Assembly (NCBI RefSeq): GCF_001666835.1
Contig: NZ_LZJF01000141.1
Span: 1-64,000, forward strand
Direction of reading: 5' to 3'
Source of the DNA: Mycobacterium sp. E3251
Lineage (GTDB): Bacteria > Actinomycetota > Actinomycetes > Mycobacteriales > Mycobacteriaceae
DNA: 64,000 nucleotides
Positions 27,266 through 36,737 of this stretch are shown here, in pieces. Positions within the stretch are counted from its first letter, which is position 1. Each line of letters begins with the position of its first letter. The position numbers and the translations under genes were made by a program. The notes below the pieces were generated by a model. It saw only the letters and a program-made list of their open reading frames with translations. It was not told the DNA's origin and ran no database searches.

Positions 27266-28119
27266 GCCTCTTTCTCTGTGTGTGGCATCCCGAGCCCGGC
27301 CGCCAGCCCCTCGTGCGCCAACCGGGCCAGCGGCAGATCCACCGACACCGCCTCGCCCAGGACCAGCGCCAGGCTCAGGTCTTTCTCTCCCAGCCCGCGG
27401 GTGTGCAGGAACGGCTGGTACAGGAAGTGTTCCGGCTCAAGGTCTTTCATGTCGTCACGGACCATTATCGCGCCGGGCCCGCCGGTGAGGGCATCGGTGT
27501 GACGCACCACCCGACCCAGCGCCTGCAGATCCAGTCCCGCCGCCTCCGCCAGTTTCATGGCCTCACACGCCGCAACATACGACGTGAAAGTCAACATGTT
27601 GCGGGCCAGCTTCATTCGGGTCCCAGCGCCGGGCTCACCGGCGTGGATGACGACCGCCGCCCAGTGTTTGAACGCCGGCTTGATCCGCTCGTATACCTCC
27701 CGATCAGCCCCCACCATGGTGGCGAGCTCGCCCTTCGCGGCGGCCGCGGCGCCACCGCTGACCGGTGCGTCCACGACATGGATGCCGTGCGGCTTGAGGT
27801 CACTGGCCAGTTCCGCAGCCGTGGTATCGCTGATGGTCGAGTGGATCGCGATGACCGTGCCCGGCTTGGCGTGGGCGGCGAGCTCGCCGACGACCTCGCG
27901 GACCTGCGCGTCGTCGAGGACGGTGACGTGGATGATGTCCGCGGCGGCGACGTCGGCGACGCTGTCCGCCAGGCGGGCTCCCTTCTCGACCAAAGGCGTC
28001 ATCGCCTCGGTCCGGATGTCGTAAACCGTCACCCCGCCGGGCCATTCGGTCATCTTCGTGGCCATCGGCGCACCCATATTGCCCAGGCCGATGTACCCGA
28101 GCTTCAAGTCACTGGTCAT
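27262..28119 (-). CDS. 3-hydroxyisobutyrate dehydrogenase-family oxidoreductase (Rv0770-like)
   Basis: A 285-residue beta-hydroxyacid dehydrogenase. LGYIGLGNMGAPMATKM is the Rossmann GxGxxG; HVVDAPVSGGAAAAAKGELATMVG is the substrate-binding DxPVSGG motif; TRMKLARNM holds the catalytic lysine with its conserved Asn. Substrate not determined by sequence; the operon with an aldehyde dehydrogenase and an SDR suggests oxidation of a hydroxyacid or alcohol series. Translational overlap with the CMD gene downstream; the SDR gene ends 46 bases upstream. Confidence 0.88.
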   Translation of the reverse strand: MTSDLKLGYIGLGNMGAPMATKMTEWPGGVTVYDIRTEAMTPLVEKGARLADSVADVAAADIIHVTVLDDAQVREVVGELAAHAKPGTVIAIHSTISDTTAAELASDLKPHGIHVVDAPVSGGAAAAAKGELATMVGADREVYERIKPAFKHWAAVVIHAGEPGAGTRMKLARNMLTFTSYVAACEAMKLAEAAGLDLQALGRVVRHTDALTGGPGAIMVRDDMKDLEPEHFLYQPFLHTRGLGEKDLSLALVLGEAVSVDLPLARLAHEGLAAGLGMPHTEKEA

Positions 28120-28165
28120 ATGCGCCGCTCCTTCTCATCGCTGCGCTCTGCATCGTCGCCGGCGG

Positions 28166-28915
28166 TCATGACCGGATTATCTGCCCGCCGTCAACGTTGA
28201 AGATTTGCCCCGTGATCCACGACGCCTCATCGGAGAGCAAGAACAGGCACATCCCGACCAGGTCCTCGGGAGTCCCCATGCGCGACAAGGGAAGACCCTT
28301 GACGATGTCGGCGACCATCTCCTGCGGCGTCGTGGTTCGGTTTGCCTCAGTGTCGATGGGCCCTGGCGCGATCGCGTTGATCCGGATGTTCTGGCCACCC
28401 AACTCACGGGACAGCTGCTGGGTCAGGCCGTTCACCCCGGCCTTGGCCAGGCCGTAATAGTTCGAGTACAGCCACGCCGCCGTGGACGACTGGTTGACGA
28501 TCGCCCCGCCGCCGCGCTTGGCCATCTTCTTATAGACCGCGCGGGTGCACCACAACGCGCCGTCGAGGTTGACGCTCATGAACTTCTTGTAGTACTCGGG
28601 ATCGATGGTGAGCAGGAAGTCCAGCTTCATGCCCCCGAAGATCGCGGCGTTGTTGACCAGATAGTCGATGCCGCCGAACTCGGCGAGCGCGCGGTCGGCC
28701 ATCGCCTTCGCCGAAGCCGGGTCGGACACGTCGACCGGCACCGCCAGGGCCGTACCGCCGTCGGCCACAATCTGCTTGGCCACCGCCTCGGCCGCCTCGG
28801 ATTTGATGTCGGCCACGACAACCGCGGCGCCTTCACGTGCCAGGGCCTCGGCGTAGGCCTGCCCGATGCCGCCGCCCGACCCGGTGACGATGGCGACTTT
28901 GTTCTCAAACCGCAT
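28166..28915 (-). CDS. Short-chain dehydrogenase/reductase (Rv0769-like)
   Basis: A 249-residue classical SDR: VAIVTGSGGGIGQAYAEALA is TGxxxGIG, YLVNNAAIFGG the NNAG-type motif, the catalytic Ser lies in NQSSTAAW and YGLAK is YxxxK. NGLTQQLSRELGGQNIRIN is typical of bacterial ketoacyl/alcohol SDRs. The start at 28915 has GAGGAG about 10 bases upstream, and the longer frame overlaps aldA. Second gene of the aldA operon. Substrate unknown. Confidence 0.9.
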   Translation of the reverse strand: MRFENKVAIVTGSGGGIGQAYAEALAREGAAVVVADIKSEAAEAVAKQIVADGGTALAVPVDVSDPASAKAMADRALAEFGGIDYLVNNAAIFGGMKLDFLLTIDPEYYKKFMSVNLDGALWCTRAVYKKMAKRGGGAIVNQSSTAAWLYSNYYGLAKAGVNGLTQQLSRELGGQNIRINAIAPGPIDTEANRTTTPQEMVADIVKGLPLSRMGTPEDLVGMCLFLLSDEASWITGQIFNVDGGQIIRS

Positions 28916-28940
28916 GCTCTCGAGCTCCTCTAGTTGACCT

Positions 28941-30410
28941 TTAACCGACTGAAGTCGCGATGGTCTTGATCTCCAAGTACTCCTCGAAACCGGCCCGACC
29001 CATCTCTCGACCGTTTCCGGACTGTTTGTAGCCGCCGAAGGGGGCATCGGCCGAATACCACACGCCGCCATTGACATTGATGGTCCCCGCGCGGACCCGC
29101 GCGGCAACTCTCGCCGCCCGATCCGGATCGGCGCCGAATACGGTGCCCGACAAGCCATATGGCGAGTCGTTGGCGATGCGCACCGCGTCGTCGTCACCGT
29201 CGTGCGGAATCACCGTCAGCACCGGGCCGAAGATCTCCTCGCGCGCGCAGCGGGCGTCGTTGCCCAGCCCCGCGATCACGGTGGGCTCGATGAAGAAACC
29301 GACGTCGCGGTCGGACGGCCGGCCACCCCCGCACGCGAATGTGCCGCCCTCGGCGATGGCCGAGTCCAGGTAGCCCTGGATCCGATCGCGCTGGCGCGCC
29401 GAAATCACGGGCCCACAGATCGTTCCGGGGTCGGTGGGGTCGCCGGCCTTGATGCCGCCCATCGTTGCGGCCGCGATGGCTACAGCTTCGTCATACTTGG
29501 CCCGCGGCACCACCAGCCGGGTGGTGATCGCGCATCCCTGCCCGGCATGCATGCACACCGAGAACCCGGCCACGCCCACGGCACTGCTCAGGTCGGCATC
29601 GTCGAGGACGATGAACGCCGACTTGCCGCCGAGCTCGAGGAAGACCTTCTTGATGGTGGCGGCACCGTCGGCCATCACGCTGCGGCCGGTTGCGGTCGAC
29701 CCGGTGAACGAAACCATGTCCACCCGAGGGTCTTTGGCCAACAGCGCACCCACGCCGTGGTCGCTGGAGGTGACGATGTTGATGACACCGGGCGGGAAGT
29801 CGGTGTGCTCGGCGATGAGTTCCCCCAAAACCGCGGCGCACCATGGGGTATCGGGGGCGGGCTTGAGGACGACGGTGTTCCCCGCGGCCAACGCGGGCCC
29901 GATCTTGGCGAGGTTGATCTGGTGGGGGAAGTTCCACGGGGTGATCGCACCGACGACGCCCACGGCCTCACGGGCGATGGTGCGCCGGGTGGGGATGCCC
30001 ATCGGCGACGCCACGCCGAGATCCTGGTTGTAAACGTAGGATTCGGCGGTATCCGCCGCGAACGCGAGGTCGTTGACCGGAACTTCGAGCTGGGCGATGC
30101 TGGTGAGCATCCGCGGCGCGCCGACCTCGGCGATGGTCAGGTCGCGCAGCTCTTCGAGGTGCTGCTGCATCGCCTCGCGCAATTGACGCACGCACCGCAC
30201 CCGCAACTCGGTGTCCCGCGACCACTCCGTCTCATCGAAGGCGCGCCGCGCGGCGTCGATGGCGCGGCCCATGTCGTCGGCGTCGGCGTCCGCCGCGACC
30301 CCGAGCACCTCCTCGGTCGCGGGGTTGATCGTCGGGAACGTGCCGGTGCTGCCGGGCGACATCTTCCCGTCGATGAAAAGTGCGCTCACGCCGTCGGCCA
30401 ACAAGGCCAT
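28941..30410 (-). CDS. aldA: NAD(P)-dependent aldehyde dehydrogenase (Rv0768-like)
   Basis: A 489-residue ALDH, the same length as the M. tuberculosis protein when started at 30410, where GGGAG precedes the ATG. TINPATEEVL begins the domain; GAITPWNFPHQINLAKIGPALAAGN is the cofactor region reading across the Rossmann fold; FLELGGKSAFIVLDDAD carries the general-base Glu and HAGQGCAITTR the catalytic Cys. PYGLSGTVFGAD and the C-terminal GGYKQSGNGREMG are standard. First gene of the leftward operon; a palindrome lies 57 bases upstream of the start. Confidence 0.93.
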   Translation of the reverse strand: MALLADGVSALFIDGKMSPGSTGTFPTINPATEEVLGVAADADADDMGRAIDAARRAFDETEWSRDTELRVRCVRQLREAMQQHLEELRDLTIAEVGAPRMLTSIAQLEVPVNDLAFAADTAESYVYNQDLGVASPMGIPTRRTIAREAVGVVGAITPWNFPHQINLAKIGPALAAGNTVVLKPAPDTPWCAAVLGELIAEHTDFPPGVINIVTSSDHGVGALLAKDPRVDMVSFTGSTATGRSVMADGAATIKKVFLELGGKSAFIVLDDADLSSAVGVAGFSVCMHAGQGCAITTRLVVPRAKYDEAVAIAAATMGGIKAGDPTDPGTICGPVISARQRDRIQGYLDSAIAEGGTFACGGGRPSDRDVGFFIEPTVIAGLGNDARCAREEIFGPVLTVIPHDGDDDAVRIANDSPYGLSGTVFGADPDRAARVAARVRAGTINVNGGVWYSADAPFGGYKQSGNGREMGRAGFEEYLEIKTIATSVG

Positions 30411-30466
30411 CTCCCGCTCCCGTCTCTGCGACCAATCGAGCACGCGAAATCTCAGTGAACTTCAGT

Positions 30467-30478
30467 GGACACTTGTCC
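30467..30478. promoter_or_regulatory. Palindrome GGACA-CT-TGTCC upstream of aldA (candidate TetR operator)
   Basis: A perfect inverted repeat with 5-bp arms and a 2-base centre. The same arms occur in the palindrome at the start of the divergent TetR gene, about 157 bases away. Two copies of an otherwise rare element bracketing a divergent promoter region argue for a regulator site; the local TetR is the obvious candidate (inference). Confidence 0.6.
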
Positions 30479-30622
30479 GATATTCTCCGATGGAACCATA
30501 GCCGTCCGGCTGTCGGCGGTGCAAGGGTCGATCGCGATCGGGGCGGCCGCCGCCCGAAAACACGACATTAAGCCGCATCTTTGCGGATCGGGGTTGCTTC
30601 CGGCGGAGTCGGTCCGATAGCT

Positions 30623-30636
30623 TGGACATGTGTCCA
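30623..30636. promoter_or_regulatory. Palindrome TGGACA-TG-TGTCCA overlapping the TetR start (candidate operator)
   Basis: A perfect 14-bp inverted repeat with 6-bp arms; it covers the GTG start codon at 30630. Arms match the aldA-side palindrome. Binding here would block transcription or initiation of the TetR-cyp123-cyp51 operon, consistent with autoregulation. Confidence 0.62.
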
Positions 30637-31268
30637 GCGATGCACTGGTGACGACCAAGTCCCAGGCCGATCACCAGGCCGGCCGGCCCACGCGGAACCG
30701 CCGGCAGGAGGAAACCTTCCGGAAGGTGCTCGCGGCGGGCATCGAGACGCTGCGTGAGAAGTCGTACGCCGACCTGACGGTGCGCGCGGTGGCAGCCCGC
30801 GCCAAAGTCGCCCCGGCCACCGCTTACACCTACTTCTCGTCGAAGAACCACCTCATCGCCGAGGTCTACCTCGACTTGGTGCGCCAGGTCCCCTACTTCA
30901 CCGACGTCAACGACCCGATGCCCACCCGGGTGGAACAGGTGTTGCGCCACCTGGCCCTGGTGGTCGCCGACGAGCCCGAGGTCAGCGCCGCGTGCACGAC
31001 GGCGTTGCTCAGCGGAGGCGCCGAGCCCGCGGTGCGGGCCGCGCGCGACCGGATCGGCGCGGAGATCCACCGTCGCATCGCATCCGCGATCGGCCCCGCC
31101 GCCGACCCCACCGCCGTGTCCGCGCTGGAGATGTCGTTCTTCGGCGCGCTCGTCCAGGCCGGAAGCGGCGAATTCACCTATCGCGAGATCGCCGACCGGC
31201 TGGCCTATGTGGTCAGGCTGATCCTCACCGGCGCCGGAGAGACTAGCCAGGAGACAAGCACCGAATGA
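30630..31268 (+). CDS. TetR-family regulator of the cyp123/cyp51 operon (Rv0767c-like)
   Basis: A 212-residue TetR protein. Helix-turn-helix: ETFRKVLAAGIETLREKSYADL then RAVAARAKVAPATAYTYFSS. The C-terminal domain is helical with no recognised ligand motif. It is the first gene of the rightward operon and overlaps cyp123 by ATGA, so regulator and P450 are co-translated. Divergent from aldA. Start is GTG within a palindrome, which supports autoregulation. The regulated pathway likely includes both divergent operons. Confidence 0.9.
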   Translation: MSSDALVTTKSQADHQAGRPTRNRRQEETFRKVLAAGIETLREKSYADLTVRAVAARAKVAPATAYTYFSSKNHLIAEVYLDLVRQVPYFTDVNDPMPTRVEQVLRHLALVVADEPEVSAACTTALLSGGAEPAVRAARDRIGAEIHRRIASAIGPAADPTAVSALEMSFFGALVQAGSGEFTYREIADRLAYVVRLILTGAGETSQETSTE

Positions 31269-32491
31269 CCATCCATGTTGGCGACCACGAGCTGGTCCTC
31301 GATCCGTACGACTACGACTTCCACGAGGACCCGTACCCGTACTACAAGCGCCTCCGCGATGAGGCCCCGCTGTATCGCAACGAGAACCTGAACTTCTGGG
31401 CGTTGTCGCGGCACCAAGATGTGCTGCAGGGGTTCCGCAACAGCACGACGCTATCCAACAAGTACGGCGTCTCGCTGGACCCGGCATCGCGCGGGCCGCA
31501 CGCATCGAAGACGATGTCCTTTCTGGCGATGGACGATCCCGCACATCTGCGACTGCGGACGCTGGTGTCAAAAGGCTTCACCCCCAGGCGAATTCGGGAA
31601 CTCGAACCCCGGGTCACCGAGATCGCGGTACAACACCTGGACACGATGCTGGAAAAGGCCAGGTCTTCAGCGGACGGCACCGTCGACTACGTCGACGAGT
31701 TCGCCGGGAAGCTGCCCATGGACGTCATCTCGGAATTGATGGGTGTCCCCGAACCGGATCGAGTTCAGGTGCGCGCCTGGGCCGACGGGGTGATGCACCG
31801 CGCGGAGGGCGTCACCGACGTGCCGCCGGAGGCCGTCGAGGCCTCCATCAACCTGATCGTCTACTACCAGGGGATGGTCGCCGAGCGGCGCAAAAAGCTG
31901 ACGGATGACCTGACCTCGGCGCTGCTGGAAGCCGAGATCGACGGCGACCGGCTCACCGACGAAGAAGTCCTCGGCTTCATGTTTCTGATGGTGATCGCCG
32001 GCAACGAGACGACCACCAAACTCCTTGCCAATGCCGCATTCTGGGGGCACAAAAACCCGGATCAGCTGACTCCGGTCTATGCCGACCTGTCGCTGGTGCC
32101 GCTGTGGGTCGAGGAGACCCTGCGCTACGACACGTCCAGCCAGATCCTGGCCCGCACCGTGTCCGGGGAGCTCACCCTCTACGACACGACCATTCCCGAG
32201 GGCGACGTCTTGCTGCTGTTGCCCGGTTCCGGCCATCGCGACGAGCGGGTCTTCGACAATCCCGACGACTATCTGATCGGGCGCGAAATCGGGCCCAAGC
32301 TATTGAGTTTCGGTAGTGGCGCACACTTCTGCCTGGGCGCGCATCTGGCGCGGATGGAAGCCCGGGTCGCGCTCACCGAGTTGTTCAAGCGAATCCGCGG
32401 ATATCAGGTGGACGAGGCCAACGCCGTCCGCGTCCACTCCAGCAATGTCCGCGGATTCGCTCACCTACCGATGACCGTGGAGGTCCGCTGA
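31265..32491 (+). CDS. cyp123: Cytochrome P450 CYP123
   Basis: A 408-residue bacterial class I P450. The heme loop LSFGSGAHFCLGAHLARME gives axial Cys356; the I-helix is MVIAGNETTTKLL; EETLRYD holds the ExxR. Its product directly precedes an SDR with no gap (TGAATG), and the operon supplies a ferredoxin (34677-34883) that could deliver electrons to both CYP123 and CYP51. Substrate unknown. Confidence 0.92.
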   Translation: MTIHVGDHELVLDPYDYDFHEDPYPYYKRLRDEAPLYRNENLNFWALSRHQDVLQGFRNSTTLSNKYGVSLDPASRGPHASKTMSFLAMDDPAHLRLRTLVSKGFTPRRIRELEPRVTEIAVQHLDTMLEKARSSADGTVDYVDEFAGKLPMDVISELMGVPEPDRVQVRAWADGVMHRAEGVTDVPPEAVEASINLIVYYQGMVAERRKKLTDDLTSALLEAEIDGDRLTDEEVLGFMFLMVIAGNETTTKLLANAAFWGHKNPDQLTPVYADLSLVPLWVEETLRYDTSSQILARTVSGELTLYDTTIPEGDVLLLLPGSGHRDERVFDNPDDYLIGREIGPKLLSFGSGAHFCLGAHLARMEARVALTELFKRIRGYQVDEANAVRVHSSNVRGFAHLPMTVEVR

Positions 32492-33312
32492 ATGCCCCGC
32501 TTTGACCCCCTGCCCGAACGCCGGCCGGCCATCGTGGCCGGCGCCTCGTCCGGCATCGGAGAGGCCACCGCCATCGAACTCGCGGCGCACGGCTTCCCTG
32601 TCGCGCTTGGTGCCCGCCGAGTCGAGAAGCTCAACGACATCGTGGGCAAGATCAACGCCGAAGGCGGCGAGGCCGTCGGATTCCACCTGGACGTCACCGA
32701 CCCGAACTCGGTCAAATCCTTTGTTGCACAGTCGGTCGATGCACTGGGCGAGATCGAGGTGCTGGTGGCCGGCGCCGGCGACACGTACTTCGGCAAGCTC
32801 GCGGAGATCACCACCGACGAGTTCGAGTCGCAACTGCAGATCCACCTCGTCGGCGCCAACCGGCTGGCCGCCGCGGTGCTGCCGGGCATGCTGGAGCGCC
32901 GGCGTGGCGATTTGATTTTCGTCGGCTCCGACGTGGCCCTGCGCCAGCGGCCGCACATGGGTGCCTACGGCGCGGCGAAGGCCGCTCTCGTGGCGATGGT
33001 CACCAACTTCCAAATGGAGCTCGAGGGCACCGGCGTGCGGGCCTCGATCGTGCACCCCGGCCCGACGAAGACCTCGATGGGCTGGAGCCTGCCGGCCGAA
33101 AAGATCGGCCCCGCACTGGAGGACTGGGCCAAGTGGGGCCAGGCCCGCCATGACTACTTCCTGCGCGCGGCGGACCTGGCGCGCGCCATCACGTTCGTCG
33201 CCGAGACACCGCGCGGCGGGTTCATCGCGAACATGGAGCTTCAGCCCGAAGCCCCGTTGGCTGACAAGAAAGATCGACAGAAGCTCGCACTCGGCGAGGA
33301 GGGAATGCCGTC

Positions 33313-33316
<4 letters not shown>
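32492..33316 (+). CDS. Short-chain dehydrogenase (Rv0765c-like)
   Basis: A 274-residue SDR. AIVAGASSGIGEATAIEL is the TGxxxGIG-type loop with Ala at the usual Thr, GAYGAAKAALVAM contains YxxxK, and FVGSDVALRQRP the catalytic Ser. VLVAGAGDTYFGK stands at NNAG, so the loop is divergent. It sits between two P450 genes with no spacing before and an ATGA overlap after, implying tight co-expression and possibly a steroid- or sterol-type alcohol/ketone substrate (inference from cyp51). Confidence 0.88.
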
Positions 33317-34883
<1,567 letters not shown>

Positions 34884-34885
34884 CC

Positions 34886-35428
34886 ATGGCGTCATCACGC
34901 GACGAACTCGAGGCATGGGTCGACCGCTGGCTGCAGGCCAACAAGGACTGCGAGAAGGCCGGTGACTGGCGGCCGTTGGCGGACTTCTACGCCCAGGACG
35001 CCACCTACGGCTGGAACATCGGGCCCAAGGAAGACGTGATGTGCGTCGGCGTCGACGAGATCCGCGACATCGCCCTCGGAATGGAGATGGAGGGCCTGGA
35101 GAACTGGGTGTACGAGTACCAGAAGGTGCTCATCGACGAGAAGCAGGGCGAGATCGTCGGCTTCTGGAAGCAGATCGTCAACAAGTCCGACGGCACCCAG
35201 GATGAGATCTACGGCATCGGCGGCAGTTGGTTCCGCCTCAACGCCGACAACCTCATCGAGTGGCAGCGGGACTTCTTCGACTTCGGTCACGTCGCGTACA
35301 TGTTCGGCAAGCTCATCGAATCCGGCGACCTCAGCCCCGGCATGCAGAAGCGGATCGAGCGCAGCATCGCCGGCGAGAAGCTGCCGGGCTACTACCCGCT
35401 CGGCCAGGCACCGGTGCAGATCTGGTGA
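34886..35428 (+). CDS. SnoaL/NTF2-like protein (Rv0762c-like)
   Basis: A 180-residue protein with the NTF2-like pattern: an N-terminal helix ELEAWVDRWLQANKDCEKAG, then DWRPLADFYAQDATYGWNIG and a beta-rich centre (EIVGFWKQIVNKSDG, YGIGGSWFRLN). Members are small barrels used as isomerases, hydrolases or binding proteins; no catalytic residues can be assigned. It lies 2 bases after the ferredoxin in the cyp51 operon, so it may act on or bind a P450 product. The downstream gap of 154 bases is the largest in this operon. Confidence 0.85.
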   Translation: MASSRDELEAWVDRWLQANKDCEKAGDWRPLADFYAQDATYGWNIGPKEDVMCVGVDEIRDIALGMEMEGLENWVYEYQKVLIDEKQGEIVGFWKQIVNKSDGTQDEIYGIGGSWFRLNADNLIEWQRDFFDFGHVAYMFGKLIESGDLSPGMQKRIERSIAGEKLPGYYPLGQAPVQIW

Positions 35429-35526
35429 CCGGAGCCAATGGCGGACCAACCAAGCATTTGATTTGTTGCACGCGCTATGCTGACGCGACAAGGGTGCCTG
35501 TGGCGCCCGTCACCAAGCTGTCCGGC

Positions 35527-35586
35527 ATGAAGGGGCCGGCCAGCTCTGATCGATTCAAAGGCGAAATGGGGTCAGGACCATCGTGA
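35527..35586 (+). other. Short open frame ending in the adhB start (possible leader)
   Basis: A 19-codon frame runs from an ATG at 35527 to a TGA that overlaps the adhB GTG (GTGA). It has a weak ribosome site and low-information sequence. It may be chance, or a small leader that couples translation into adhB; the overlap is the only support. Confidence 0.25.
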
Positions 35587-36710
35587 AGACAAAAGGCGCA
35601 CTGATCTGGGAGTTCAACCAGCCCTGGTCCATCGAGGAAATCGAGATCGGCGACCCGCAAGCGCATGAGGTCAAGATCCAGATGGAAGCGGCCGGCATGT
35701 GCCACTCCGACCATCACCTCGTCACCGGCGGAATCCCGATGGCCGGCTTCCCGGTGCTCGGCGGGCATGAGGGTGCCGGCATCGTCACCGAGGTCGGGCC
35801 GGGCGTGGAAGACATCGCGCCGGGCGATCACGTGGTGCTGTCCTTCATCCCGTCCTGCGGGCAATGCCCGACGTGTCAGGCCGGCATGCGCAACCTGTGC
35901 GACCTGGGGGCCGGACTGCTCGGCGGTGCGGCCGTCTCCGACGGCACGTTCCGCATCCAGGCCCGCGGCAAGGACGTCTTCCCGATGACGCTGCTCGGCA
36001 CGTTCTCGCCGTACATGGTGGTGCACCGCAGCTCCGTGGTGAAGATCGACCCGTCTGTCCCCTTCGAGGTTGCCGCCCTGGTCGGCTGCGGCGTCACCAC
36101 CGGCTACGGCTCGGCGGTCCGCACCGCCGACATCCGGCCGGGCCAAGACGTCGCCATCGTCGGTGTCGGCGGGGTCGGCATGGCAGCGCTGCAGGGCGCC
36201 GTCAACGCCGGTGCACGCTACATCTTCGCGATCGACCCGGTCGAATGGAAGCGCGACCAGGCGCTGAAATTCGGTGCGACCCACGTCTATCCCGACATCA
36301 ACGCGGCGCTGATGGGCATCATGGAGGTCACCTACGGGCTGATGGCCCACAAGGTCGTGGTCACCGTCGGGGAGCTACACGGCGCCGACGTCGACAACTA
36401 CCTCAACATCACCCAAAAGGGCGGCACCTGCGTGCTGACCGCCATCGGCAGCCTGCTGGACACCAACGTCAACCTCAACCTGGCGATGCTCACCTTGATG
36501 CAGAAGAACTTGCAGGGCACCATCTTCGGCGGCGGCAACCCGCAGTACGACATCCCGCAGCTGCTGTCGATGTACAAGGCCGGCAAGCTGAACCTGGACG
36601 ACATGGTCACCACCCAGTACCGCCTGGAGCAGATCAACGAGGGCTACCAGGACATGCTGGACGGCAAGAACATTCGCGGCGTCATCCGCTACACGGACGC
36701 CGACAGGTAA
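35583..36710 (+). CDS. adhB: Zinc alcohol dehydrogenase, NDMA-dependent (nicotinoprotein-like) type
   Basis: A 375-residue medium-chain ADH. Catalytic zinc ligands are Cys40, His62-Glu63 (GGHEGAG) and a later Cys (VGCGVTTG); the structural zinc site is CGQCPTCQAGMRNLC. The coenzyme fold is VAIVGVGGVGMAAL. The sequence fits the actinobacterial NDMA-dependent family (Rv0761c), some members of which are associated with the redox cofactor mycofactocin; that link is inference here. Starts at GTG. In the cyp51 operon it could oxidise or reduce alcohol/aldehyde stages of P450 substrates. Confidence 0.93.
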   Translation: MKTKGALIWEFNQPWSIEEIEIGDPQAHEVKIQMEAAGMCHSDHHLVTGGIPMAGFPVLGGHEGAGIVTEVGPGVEDIAPGDHVVLSFIPSCGQCPTCQAGMRNLCDLGAGLLGGAAVSDGTFRIQARGKDVFPMTLLGTFSPYMVVHRSSVVKIDPSVPFEVAALVGCGVTTGYGSAVRTADIRPGQDVAIVGVGGVGMAALQGAVNAGARYIFAIDPVEWKRDQALKFGATHVYPDINAALMGIMEVTYGLMAHKVVVTVGELHGADVDNYLNITQKGGTCVLTAIGSLLDTNVNLNLAMLTLMQKNLQGTIFGGGNPQYDIPQLLSMYKAGKLNLDDMVTTQYRLEQINEGYQDMLDGKNIRGVIRYTDADR

Positions 36711-36737
36711 CAGACGCTCCAACCGACTGGGTCCCGA

